From the IMG/VR virus record IMGVR_UViG_3300021964_000054, positions 1 through 64,000 of that record: a stretch of DNA of 64,000 nt; one strand, 5' to 3'. Made by a program: the position numbers and the translations under genes. The number at the start of each line of letters is the position of its first letter. Within the stretch, counting starts at the first letter, position 1. The notes under the pieces are model-generated. The model was not told the DNA's origin. It did not search any database and saw nothing but the letters and a program-made list of their open reading frames with translations. Source of the DNA: a virus. Below, in pieces: positions 22,983-31,243 of the stretch.

Positions 22983-23571
22983 CTTTTTAGCAACAAACAG
23001 TGTAAGTCCTAATGGACTATATGTTTTAAATGCAATGCATGAGAAATTCTATCATCATAAGTATGTGAACCTGATAACAGAACAGCATAGGCTAGAGTTG
23101 TCAGGCCACTTGAAAAAGAATGATGCCGGTAAGTATGAGCTAACAAATAAAGGGCTCTTACTTATTAGGGATTCTCAGAAATTCTTTAAGACATCTGCAA
23201 AAAAGAAGAAGGTTCCGTTTGAAGAATGGAAAGATAAGATAGTCATGTTTAATGAATTATTTCCTAAAGGAAGAAGACCTGGGTCAAGTATTGGTTACAG
23301 GACACCACCTAAAGAGTTATACTCTAGGTTTGCATGGTTTTTTGAAGAGTACCCAGAATATGACTGGGAAATGGTTATAAATGCAACAGAAAAATATGTT
23401 AAAGTATTTGATGAGAACAATGACTATACGTATCTTCAGAGCTCAAAATATTTCATAAAAAAAGATGATCGTAATAAGAACACAACCTCAACATTGGGGT
23501 CTATTTGTTTTATGATTGCAGAAGGTGAAGATTTTGAAATTGATCAAGGACATCATTATTTTGGACCATGA
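22975..23571 (+). CDS. Possible winged-helix protein
   Basis: The start at the ATG at 22975 overlaps the previous stop by 8 bases and gives 198 residues. The N-terminal 60 residues (VSPNGLYVLNAMHEKFYHHK and YVNLITEQHRLELSGHLKKN, then KYELTNKGLLLI) read as a winged helix-turn-helix. A basic linker (SAKKKKVPFEEW) follows. The C-terminal domain is aromatic-rich (FAWFFEEYPEYDWEMVINA). It may be a DNA-binding regulator or a structural adaptor. Coupled to the short HTH gene downstream. Confidence 0.6.
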   Translation: MFDFLATNSVSPNGLYVLNAMHEKFYHHKYVNLITEQHRLELSGHLKKNDAGKYELTNKGLLLIRDSQKFFKTSAKKKKVPFEEWKDKIVMFNELFPKGRRPGSSIGYRTPPKELYSRFAWFFEEYPEYDWEMVINATEKYVKVFDENNDYTYLQSSKYFIKKDDRNKNTTSTLGSICFMIAEGEDFEIDQGHHYFGP

Positions 23572-23840
23572 GTAGAGATATACAGGCATACGAAGCTGAA
23601 ATGATAAAAAACATGATCCACAAAGGATTAACTTTGCAGAATATTCATGAACGAACAGGAAGATCAGTAAAGTTTTTGCAGAAAAATTTTGGCAATTTTA
23701 TAAAACATAAACCCAAGAGAGAAGTATTAGGTCACAAAGATGAACCATACTACTCTGAAAAAGAATTACTAAATTTGGAACATCATTACAATTATGATTC
23801 CTTAAGTGATGATGAAAAAAAGATATTCCACGGTGAATAG
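23568..23840 (+). CDS. Small HTH DNA-binding protein
   Basis: The 90-residue protein has IKNMIHKGLTLQNIHERTGRS followed by VKFLQKNFG, a helix-turn-helix of the resolvase or terminase-small-subunit type. A basic segment (KHKPKREVLGHKDE) and acidic helical tail follow. It overlaps the upstream gene by 4 bases and is the last plus-strand gene before the strand switch. A regulator or a small terminase-like role are both possible. Confidence 0.6.
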   Translation: MSRDIQAYEAEMIKNMIHKGLTLQNIHERTGRSVKFLQKNFGNFIKHKPKREVLGHKDEPYYSEKELLNLEHHYNYDSLSDDEKKIFHGE

Positions 23841-23863
23841 TGTGGATGTTTTGTGGGTTAATT

Positions 23864-23904
23864 AAAAAAAAGGGAGGCAGGAAATAACTGTCTCTCTTTT
23901 TTTT
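23864..23904. terminator. Bidirectional terminator at the strand switch
   Basis: Eight A bases (23864-23871), a 9-bp stem of GGGAGGCAG (23872-23880) with CTGTCTCTC (23888-23896) including two G-U pairs, then eight T bases. The symmetry allows termination on both strands. It lies between the convergent plus-strand operon and the long minus-strand late block. Confidence 0.88.
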
Positions 23905-23960
23905 ATCAGAAGGTTTATTTGAGTTTACTCTATTGGAGGCATTTGATTTAATCTTTCAGC

Positions 23961-24299
23961 CTAAACATCTTTATTTGCTAGAACCATAGCTAGAAAAGCT
24001 CGTAGCTTATCTTTATCTGCTTCATTCATAGCAGCATAGTCTACATCTTCAGTAGCTTCAAAGTCTACGACAGTAGAAGTCATTCTTTCAATCCAAAATT
24101 CTGATAACGTATTATCTATGTTGGTTTCCCTGTTATCAGCAAATAATGCAATAGCATCATCATAAATTGTCTGCTCCTCTGTTGTTAAATCTTCTCTCAT
24201 TAAACACGTAGTAAAATGAGTTCCTGAATCATCGTTGCCATAAATATCCATGTGTTCAATATTAGGAACGTCTGTTGTTGTTGAAGTTGCTCTAACCAT
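23961..24299 (-). CDS. Hypothetical late protein
   Basis: The 112-residue acidic product, with TTEEQTIYDDAIALFADN and EADKDKLRAFLAMVLANKD, is probably helical. It is the last gene of the minus-strand block, 10 bases after the tail-spike gene, so it may be a spike assembly factor or a small virion protein. No motif. Confidence 0.6.
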   Translation of the reverse strand: MVRATSTTTDVPNIEHMDIYGNDDSGTHFTTCLMREDLTTEEQTIYDDAIALFADNRETNIDNTLSEFWIERMTSTVVDFEATEDVDYAAMNEADKDKLRAFLAMVLANKDV

Positions 24300-24309
24300 T
24301 GCTTAAAAT

Positions 24310-26775
24310 TTAAGGTAATTTAGGTACTATAAAAGTAGGAATTGCAGCATATCCTGTACCCCAAATATCTGAATACGTTGCTCCAACTGGCACGTTTGCC
24401 GTTGTGTTAACTGTTCCTATAACTGCGAGACTTGTGGGTACGTTGCCTTTTACAAGTTCAGAGCCTAAGCCAATCGCACCCCCCTTCTCAAACGAAGAGT
24501 TGTAGCTATAAATTTCAGCAGGCGTTGTACCTCCTCCTACACAGAATATAATTGAATCTAAGTTATCTATATCATCATTATAAACAGCACAATCTTTAAA
24601 ATACAATTCTTTTCCACTACCTGCTATTACACGAGTACCACCTGTAATGATAGAGCCATTGAATCGCCATATTTGTTTTGAAGCACCTCCCCATTGTGTT
24701 AATTCAAGCCAGATTGGCGCACTTGACTTTAGTCCTACAGGGCTTCTAGCAATAATATTACCATTAAAATTAAACTCTCCATAAAGTGAGCGATAATCAG
24801 TAGTAATACATGGTTGGTTATTACCAATAACATCCCCATTGACTTCTAAAGTTGGAAAATCAACTGCGGAAAATGTTGCAAAACTATGAACAACTCCTAT
24901 TTCATAAGTAGTTGGTGGAGTATAATTACTAACACAATCACCATTTATAATAAAATCAGTATCAAACGCGGAGTCTGCTATTCTAACTACTGACCTATTT
25001 ACATTACCGTAACTGAAAGTTTCGTAGTCATCAATTATCCTACTTTCAGGGCAGTTGACAATGAATCTTCCTCCTCCTCCGCATTGCCTACCAAACCATA
25101 CATCGTGTTGTGATTCAACATAGTACTTAATATTAAATTCAAATGTTGCCCCTGTTCTTAATCTTGTTGCGTAGGCTCCACCATTAATACAGTTGCACCG
25201 AATAAAATCTGCGCTCATTTTAACGTATGGGAAAAGCCCAAAACCTACGCTGTCTTCAAAAATTATCCGATTGCAATTTAGGGCGTGAGAAAATTCAAAA
25301 TCAATATTGGCGTTAGTATCATTTATACGCAATATGTATGCGTTTCTTCCATCCCATACAGCTTTTCCACTAAATTTAAAATTAGTAACTCCTGCGCCTT
25401 GAACTCTTATACCACCGCTAACAATTCTAACACCTTCCATTGCGTGAATGTGTTTGTTATCAACTGTAATGTTAGCAAGAGATGTATATGTCCCAGGCTT
25501 TAAGATTACATAGTCTGAATTAGACAACGCAGTAAAAACAGATGAGTACGGTTTATTACCATCACCTACAACAGCAGTGCTGTTATTCCCGTTTGCAGGG
25601 TCTACAAAAGCTGCGCTAGGTATATCCCAAGTATTAGTATCAACAGGCAAAAATGCACTAAAATTATCATACCCCCCAGCTCCGTTATCTCTGCAAATAG
25701 TAAATATATCTGTAGGTAGAGGATCTGAAAGAGGGAATCCGCAAATTTGCGTGGTTACTGGAGCAGTATCCATTGTTGAGCCATCAGAAAATGTAATTAC
25801 ACAAGGATCTGATACAGTAATTTCCTGAACATCCATTGCAAATCCTCCCCAAGGACCTCCTGGAGGATTGCTTCCTTTATCCCAAGATGTAACTAAAAAT
25901 GTAAAGTATTGATCTGTAGATATTATGTGACAAACTAGTTCAAGTCCTACAATATTACTACCAACACCTCCTCCACCGCCACCACCACCACCAAATCCAG
26001 CAGCAGCTTGAATGAAAGATCCATAATTTCTGCTCTGAATATCTCCTAAATTAGTAAAGCCATTTAATGTGGGATCTACAAAAGAAGAATTCCATTCAGT
26101 ATCGCTAGGCCATGCAGCACTGTAACCTCCACCAATACTAGTTTCATTAACGGAGTTATACCATTGTCCACCACCATGATCTCTACTTAATTCAAGAACT
26201 CCTGGTACAATAATAGCAGGACCACTAGCTCCAGAACCATACGGAGGTTGTGAGAGAGAAGATATCCCACTAATATTAAAATTTTGAAGAGGACCTAAAG
26301 TTGCTTCAAGAGGAGTAAGTGTAATATTGCAAAATTCTTCGCAGCAATCTGGAAATGGTATAAATTCTAATGCATTCTCTGCAGTATTAACTGCAACTGC
26401 ATAACCTGCAAAACCAGTATAGTCTGCAGGTGTATCCAGTAAATCTAAAAAAGTTTGTGGTATTATTGGTTTATTTAATATAAAGGCTGGACCTGATGTT
26501 GCAAGCCAGTCAGCATTTACCTGAGGAGGAATTGCTGATATTTGACATTGTAATTTCTGAAACGCTTCAAGAACCGTATCAGTTGCAACTATAGGTATGC
26601 AAGGACCTGCAACAAACCCGTCAAGAGGTCTGTCAAGTACAACATCTTTCTCAGAAAGTTTGAGAGTTTTTAAGTACCCTTCTTTATAATAGAGTTTGTG
26701 CCAACTAGCCAAAGGCAATGTTGGAGTTTGACTCATTTCCAAAAGTCTTAGTGGTACAATAAATTTAGATCCCAT
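24310..26775 (-). CDS. Tail spike or fibre with right-handed beta-helix
   Basis: The 821-residue protein has an N-terminal attachment-type region (VLEAFQKLQCQISAIPP), then Gly-rich beta modules including a run of nine glycines near residue 262. A long repetitive beta region begins about residue 410: YVILKPGTYTSLANITVDNK, then MEGVRIVSGGIRVQGAG, then many short N/G/V-x-F strands. This is typical of pectate-lyase-like beta-helices that bind or cut surface polysaccharide. No lyase active site is visible by eye. It probably recognises capsule or other host glycans. It is the 3'-most large gene of the late operon. Confidence 0.72.
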   Translation of the reverse strand: MGSKFIVPLRLLEMSQTPTLPLASWHKLYYKEGYLKTLKLSEKDVVLDRPLDGFVAGPCIPIVATDTVLEAFQKLQCQISAIPPQVNADWLATSGPAFILNKPIIPQTFLDLLDTPADYTGFAGYAVAVNTAENALEFIPFPDCCEEFCNITLTPLEATLGPLQNFNISGISSLSQPPYGSGASGPAIIVPGVLELSRDHGGGQWYNSVNETSIGGGYSAAWPSDTEWNSSFVDPTLNGFTNLGDIQSRNYGSFIQAAAGFGGGGGGGGGVGSNIVGLELVCHIISTDQYFTFLVTSWDKGSNPPGGPWGGFAMDVQEITVSDPCVITFSDGSTMDTAPVTTQICGFPLSDPLPTDIFTICRDNGAGGYDNFSAFLPVDTNTWDIPSAAFVDPANGNNSTAVVGDGNKPYSSVFTALSNSDYVILKPGTYTSLANITVDNKHIHAMEGVRIVSGGIRVQGAGVTNFKFSGKAVWDGRNAYILRINDTNANIDFEFSHALNCNRIIFEDSVGFGLFPYVKMSADFIRCNCINGGAYATRLRTGATFEFNIKYYVESQHDVWFGRQCGGGGRFIVNCPESRIIDDYETFSYGNVNRSVVRIADSAFDTDFIINGDCVSNYTPPTTYEIGVVHSFATFSAVDFPTLEVNGDVIGNNQPCITTDYRSLYGEFNFNGNIIARSPVGLKSSAPIWLELTQWGGASKQIWRFNGSIITGGTRVIAGSGKELYFKDCAVYNDDIDNLDSIIFCVGGGTTPAEIYSYNSSFEKGGAIGLGSELVKGNVPTSLAVIGTVNTTANVPVGATYSDIWGTGYAAIPTFIVPKLP

Positions 26776-26837
26776 GATTTATCTTTTAAAAATTACATGT
26801 ATTAAAAGTCTTAATATTACAAACACAACAAATACAA

Positions 26838-27071
26838 TCACTTTTCATTCTCAGTATTTTCTTTCTTAATCTTGAAGATATTCATAAACATTCCTTCAAG
26901 AAGCGTATCTCTAGCTGTTAGGAAAACCCAACCAAGAACAGCAACAGATGCTGTTTCAATTAAAGATACATCAAAATCCTTAACCTTGCTAAGGACATAC
27001 ATTGTGATAGCTGTAAGCATAAGTACAGCTCCAATTGCTGTTGTTAACCAATTTTGCAATCTTTCTTTCAT
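26838..27071 (-). CDS. Small two-helix membrane protein (holin-like)
   Basis: The 77-residue product has two hydrophobic segments (about residues 10-28 and 39-55) and a charged C-terminus (KIKKENTENEK). This is the class II holin layout of two helices with both ends inside. It neighbours a membrane/coiled-coil protein and a holin-family protein, so it may be a holin or antiholin. The 62-base gap to the tail spike has no clear signal. Confidence 0.6.
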   Translation of the reverse strand: MKERLQNWLTTAIGAVLMLTAITMYVLSKVKDFDVSLIETASVAVLGWVFLTARDTLLEGMFMNIFKIKKENTENEK

Positions 27072-27073
27072 AA

Positions 27074-27391
27074 CTATTTGTTTAATTGGCCTTTCAGATA
27101 GTACAACTCTTTAATTGTTTCAATATCCTCCTGGCTGTTTTGCTTTATTTTACTTTTAAGATCTTCAATTTGAAACTCAATTCTTTCATATCTTTTATTA
27201 GACCTATTAGAAATTATTTCAATTTCTCTTTGATCAAAAGTTCTAAGTTCTTCAATCATCAACTTTAACTCTGATATACCTTGAGAGTTACCTTTGATTT
27301 GATAATATGTTAAAAAGCCATACCCTATAATTAGGATAACAGTGAAAGCTATTTTACCCCAAGCGGAAATAGCATCACCTAATGTGGCCAT
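27074..27391 (-). CDS. Single-pass membrane protein with coiled coil
   Basis: I choose the ATG at 27391 (105 residues, MATLGDAISAWGKIA) because AAGGAAGG lies at ribosome-binding distance upstream, whereas the ATG at 27415 would lie deeper in the preceding gene. One transmembrane helix (about residues 11-32) precedes a long charged coiled coil (EELRTFDQREIEIISN, then YERIEFQIEDLKSKI). This could be a membrane-tethered lysis regulator or i-spanin-like protein. No lipoprotein partner overlaps it. Confidence 0.6.
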   Translation of the reverse strand: MATLGDAISAWGKIAFTVILIIGYGFLTYYQIKGNSQGISELKLMIEELRTFDQREIEIISNRSNKRYERIEFQIEDLKSKIKQNSQEDIETIKELYYLKGQLNK

Positions 27392-27842
27392 TTTTGTTAT
27401 CCTTCCTTCCGGCATCTTCTTTCTTAAATTTACTTAATAACCTTAAAAATTCATCACAATAATGATTGACATTTCTTTGAGCAAAATATTTCCACTTAAA
27501 AAAACAAAGCCATGCAACTCTAACAGCAAACCACCTTCTTCCTGCTTTTGCTTTTGGTGTTTTTTCTAAAATCATAAGTTTGTGAAAAAGATAATCAGCA
27601 TCTTTACCTCCTTGCCCAGTGATCCACAAATAATCATGTATAAAACAACTTACACAAGGGTGTAACAAGTCTTGAACCATAGTGCAACCATTATAATCAT
27701 CTAAAGGATTCCATCTAGGATCTCCTATAGCAACTCTAATTAATTCTTTAACCTCAGTTCCCATATCTAACCTGGATGCAACAAATTTTAAATGTTGCCC
27801 AAGCTCAGATCTAGACCAAAACTTATATGGTTTATATCTCAT
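27375..27842 (-). CDS. HD-motif protein, phospholipase A2-like or DUF1353-like
   Basis: The 155-residue protein has YNGCTMVQDLLHPCVSCFIHDYLW near residues 50-73 and GGKDADYLFHKLM after it. Cys-x-x-Cys-x-x-His-Asp (His69, Asp70) followed by an acidic pair on the next helix is the arrangement seen in prokaryotic phospholipase A2 domains, and also in DUF1353 phage proteins with HDWLY. A C-terminal helix is Trp/Phe-rich and basic (WLCFFKWKYFAQRN), perhaps membrane-binding. It could hydrolyse phospholipid during entry or exit, but activity is unproven. It overlaps both neighbours in a membrane-protein cluster. Confidence 0.5.
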   Translation of the reverse strand: MRYKPYKFWSRSELGQHLKFVASRLDMGTEVKELIRVAIGDPRWNPLDDYNGCTMVQDLLHPCVSCFIHDYLWITGQGGKDADYLFHKLMILEKTPKAKAGRRWFAVRVAWLCFFKWKYFAQRNVNHYCDEFLRLLSKFKKEDAGRKDNKNGHIR

Positions 27843-28240
27843 GACTCACCCTCCTTATCTTTCCAAATCGCCTTCTTAATACTATCCCAAAGATCAAACC
27901 CAAGAAGCATATTCATTTTCTCAAAAATACTTTTCACCTCAACAGTAGCCACAATACCTGAAGTGACCTTGGTCCAAGGAATTTCTGGAGCTAAATATTG
28001 TTCTGACACTTTTGCTACAATAATAGCCAATGGATAAAGTATAAGTTTGGTAATAATCCTACCTGCTTTTCTTGAAGTGATAGACTTTCTACCGTTTGCT
28101 TTCCAAGTTGCCCAAAGAGCAAGTCCTGTGTCTGTCATAATTAAAAATCCTATTGACCACAAAACAGGCTGTAGATCAGCAAAAAACACTGCTAAAAATG
28201 AGCATATTGCAACTATATATTCCCAAGCTATTGACTTCAT
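27839..28240 (-). CDS. Holin family protein (phage_holin_4-like)
   Basis: The 133-residue product has hydrophobic helices at about residues 6-36 (SFLAVFFADLQPVLWSIG, then FLIMTDTGLAL) and 64-82. KANGRKSITSRKAGRIITKL between them matches the D-x-x-x-G plus SRK-x-xx-xx-xK pattern of the toxin-secretion/phage-lysis holin family. A conserved EVKSIFEKM follows. It would form inner-membrane holes and release the amidase made from the operon at 18.2-19.6 kb. It is genetically separated from that endolysin by about 9 kb. Confidence 0.78.
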   Translation of the reverse strand: MKSIAWEYIVAICSFLAVFFADLQPVLWSIGFLIMTDTGLALWATWKANGRKSITSRKAGRIITKLILYPLAIIVAKVSEQYLAPEIPWTKVTSGIVATVEVKSIFEKMNMLLGFDLWDSIKKAIWKDKEGES

Positions 28241-28242
28241 TG

Positions 28243-28554
28243 TTATTCTGTTTCAGGAGTTAAATCTCCTGTTAATTTATCTTTAGCTGCTTGATCCATA
28301 AACGGAAGTGTAGAAGCTTGTATTGCAGCTAACAAAGGTTGTGTATTACCTAATGTATAAACATAAAGTAACGCAGCTACTTCTGTAGATACTTGTGATA
28401 CTTTACTTTCTGCTGTTGCTTGATCATCACCAAGCCCCATAAAATATGCTACAAAATCCATTGTAGCCAACATAAGAACACGCTCTCTTTCTTCAGTACG
28501 TAACTCATACTTATATCCGTGATCTTGTCCTTTTTTCCATTGTTTACCTGGCAT
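28243..28554 (-). CDS. Hypothetical late protein
   Basis: The 103-residue protein is soluble, starts with a basic turn (KQWKKGQDHGYKYELRTEER), and has helical hydrophobic segments (VLMLATMDFVAYFMGLG and STEVAALLYVYTLGNTQPLL) that could pack as a bundle. No motif is recognised. It lies between the fibre gene and the holin, with gaps of 2-10 bases. Confidence 0.6.
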   Translation of the reverse strand: MPGKQWKKGQDHGYKYELRTEERERVLMLATMDFVAYFMGLGDDQATAESKVSQVSTEVAALLYVYTLGNTQPLLAAIQASTLPFMDQAAKDKLTGDLTPETE

Positions 28555-28564
28555 AACTTAAATT

Positions 28565-31231
28565 TTATCTAAATGTTATTGAATAAAGTTCTGCTGCTCC
28601 TGGATATGTATCATTAGGATTTGCTCCTCCTGCATTTCTTCTAACTCTTAAATGTAATTGAGTATCTCCTGCAAGACCGCTAATAGCAGCTACTGTATCT
28701 GTATATTGTAATTGACTTGTTCTAGCGTCAACAACAACTATTGTAGTAGTTACTGTTGGTGTAGCTCCAAACACATCAATACCATCTCTACCAAAATAAT
28801 ATTCTATAGTCCACTCTACTTGATCTCCCACACCAGGAACACCAAATAACATCCAATGTAAATCTATAGTAATAGTTCTTCCGTCATAAGCAACATTGTT
28901 GTTGTATAAAGGAATCATAGTTGCCCAAGAATCATCAGCAGTTCCTGCATAATTTCTATAGTGTCCAATTCCAACACCGTTTGCTACTAAAGCTGCACTT
29001 TGACCTGCAGTACCAGAAGATACATCTGTGAATGGAAATACCCATCCACCTCCACCTCCACCACCAGGTGTTTGCCAAGTACCTCTACCTTGAGTATCAG
29101 AAGTCCAAACTTTACCTGCTCCTTCTGTACCATCTACAAACTGAGCTGCCCAATGAGAACCTGCACCTGCATTATTAGCCGTAGCATACAATCCAATGTT
29201 ATCTCCTGTACTTGTACCAATAGAAGAAAGAATTAATCCATAACCATCAGTATTACCTAACACACTTTGATTTTGTTGAATTACTCCTCCAATAGAATTT
29301 CCTGTTGGCAAACCTCCATTAAGACCATTTGCAAAAACATTAAGTCCTATTGCACTTGTTCCTGTACCTACCGTAGCTTGACCTAATAAAGCGGTATTTG
29401 AAGTACCATTTGCCGCAACACCTGTTATCCCGAAGTTGGTAGTATTGGCATTACCTACACCTGCAATTGCATACCTATCATTTACATCATTGTAAACAAT
29501 TAACTGATAATCCGTAGTTGGAGCAGAGTTAATACCAACAGTCTGTCCATCATCTCTAATCTGACTATCTCCTAACGTATCTCCATCAGGAGTCCATTTA
29601 GGGATATAATTTAATGTTCCTGATCCATCAACGGTTCCCGTTGGTAAAGGAGTTTCAATAGGATATCCATTGGCATCTCCTACCCAAGTATTACCATTAG
29701 TAAGATTAGGAAGTCCTGCTGTTCTAAATGTATTAAATATTTGAAGATGTCCTCCTGTTGCATCTACTTTAAGTACTTTAGCTACTCTTTGGATAGCTGT
29801 ACTTGCCCCTGTTGGTCTAACATTTGTCAAACCTCCTAGAGTTGTTGAAATATAAAGAGCTTGATTAATAACCCAAGTCTCTCCGTTAGGATTAAGAGTT
29901 GTTACAGCATTTGTAGTGTTAACACCTGTCAATCTACCAAACGTCATAATATGCTTAGACTCAGTATCATTAAGAGGTTCTGCTGTAAATCCAATTACAG
30001 GCATTGTACCTGCTCCATTAGCATCTGCTAATTCAACTGTAACTATATCATTATCTTCTCCTACTAAATATACAGGAAGTCCTTTAGCAATAGTTCCTGC
30101 TGTAGATTTTTTACCATTGATAATAACAGTTCCGTGATTTACTTCTTCTGAAGTAATAAACTGTTGAGTAGTTTCATCATAGTAAGGGTATTTTCCATCA
30201 TCATTTTGAACACCTAATGATGTGTCAAAGTCTAATGTCACATCTCCTAAATCATTGAAGTTAATAACAGTAGTTGGAGGAGTTACTGCTCCACCCTCTA
30301 AAATATGAACATCATCTAAGAAGAAATCTGCTGTAGATGAACCTGATAGTTTAAAGAATCTTAAAGCATCTACAGTTGCTGGCAATACACCAAATGCAGC
30401 CATAGGTATAGATACTATCTGATATCCTGAAGTGTCAGTTGCATCAAATCCATAAATAGGAAGTGTAGTACCTGCAACATATACAGCATTACCAACAAGA
30501 GAGCCTCCGTTAAAGAACCCAATGTATAGCCTACCTGTAGTTGCAGACATATCTACCTTAGCTTTCATTTGGAACACTAGTGTAGATGGGTTAACTATAG
30601 TATAAGGAGACGCAGGAGTTAAAATAATCTCTCTGTTTGTTCCTAGTGGTAGGTTTGTTTCAATAGAAACAGTTCCTTGAAATGGGTCATTTGTAGATGC
30701 AAAGTTTACGTTTGTATCATCTGATGTTCCTGCCCACTCTGTAGGAGTACCTGCATTTTCATCATATACTGTGATTTCAGTTATTACAGGTACAGTTGCT
30801 CCTGCTGGAACTAAAATAGTTGCTAGTACAATCTGAGTAAGTCCATCAACTGATGGCGGCACAGGTACGGGAGCAGGTGTTCCTGCTATTGTTCCTACGG
30901 AATTTGTATCATCTGCATATACAACCCAATATTGAGGGTTTGTAGGGTCAGACGTAAGAGTTACTTGTGTGGCAGCACTTGTGTATTGAGTTCCTTGAAT
31001 TACATATACGTGTGTAGTAACATCATATATTAATCCAGAACCTGACCAAGATACATTACCTGAGATAACTATATTACCACTTCCTCCTGTAATATTGTCT
31101 ATCTGAATCTGTAACGAATCTATTTCCGCATCTGTAGCAAATGGATTTGTTGTCCCAGGGTTATTAGGATTGTTATTTGCACCTGTAAACCCAGGATTGT
31201 CTAATTTTCTACTTGATTTAGTTCCTGACAT
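28565..31231 (-). CDS. Modular tail fibre / receptor-binding protein
   Basis: The 888-residue protein has a disordered Asn/Pro/Gly N-terminus and a beta domain (residues about 55-130). A jelly-roll, carbohydrate-binding-like module follows at about residues 180-310 (REIILTPASPYTIVNPSTLV, then DALRFFKLSGSSTADFFLDD). Fibre repeats come next (GKVWTSDTQGRGTWQTPGG, then a run of seven glycines) and a C-terminal beta sandwich. The G-K-V-x-T-S-D-x-x-G-x-x-x-W block is common before tips of Bacteroidota tail fibres. It should bind host surface sugars. It shares a poly-Gly hinge with the spike at 24310. Confidence 0.75.
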   Translation of the reverse strand: MSGTKSSRKLDNPGFTGANNNPNNPGTTNPFATDAEIDSLQIQIDNITGGSGNIVISGNVSWSGSGLIYDVTTHVYVIQGTQYTSAATQVTLTSDPTNPQYWVVYADDTNSVGTIAGTPAPVPVPPSVDGLTQIVLATILVPAGATVPVITEITVYDENAGTPTEWAGTSDDTNVNFASTNDPFQGTVSIETNLPLGTNREIILTPASPYTIVNPSTLVFQMKAKVDMSATTGRLYIGFFNGGSLVGNAVYVAGTTLPIYGFDATDTSGYQIVSIPMAAFGVLPATVDALRFFKLSGSSTADFFLDDVHILEGGAVTPPTTVINFNDLGDVTLDFDTSLGVQNDDGKYPYYDETTQQFITSEEVNHGTVIINGKKSTAGTIAKGLPVYLVGEDNDIVTVELADANGAGTMPVIGFTAEPLNDTESKHIMTFGRLTGVNTTNAVTTLNPNGETWVINQALYISTTLGGLTNVRPTGASTAIQRVAKVLKVDATGGHLQIFNTFRTAGLPNLTNGNTWVGDANGYPIETPLPTGTVDGSGTLNYIPKWTPDGDTLGDSQIRDDGQTVGINSAPTTDYQLIVYNDVNDRYAIAGVGNANTTNFGITGVAANGTSNTALLGQATVGTGTSAIGLNVFANGLNGGLPTGNSIGGVIQQNQSVLGNTDGYGLILSSIGTSTGDNIGLYATANNAGAGSHWAAQFVDGTEGAGKVWTSDTQGRGTWQTPGGGGGGGWVFPFTDVSSGTAGQSAALVANGVGIGHYRNYAGTADDSWATMIPLYNNNVAYDGRTITIDLHWMLFGVPGVGDQVEWTIEYYFGRDGIDVFGATPTVTTTIVVVDARTSQLQYTDTVAAISGLAGDTQLHLRVRRNAGGANPNDTYPGAAELYSITFR

Positions 31232-31243
31232 ATCAGTTAATTA

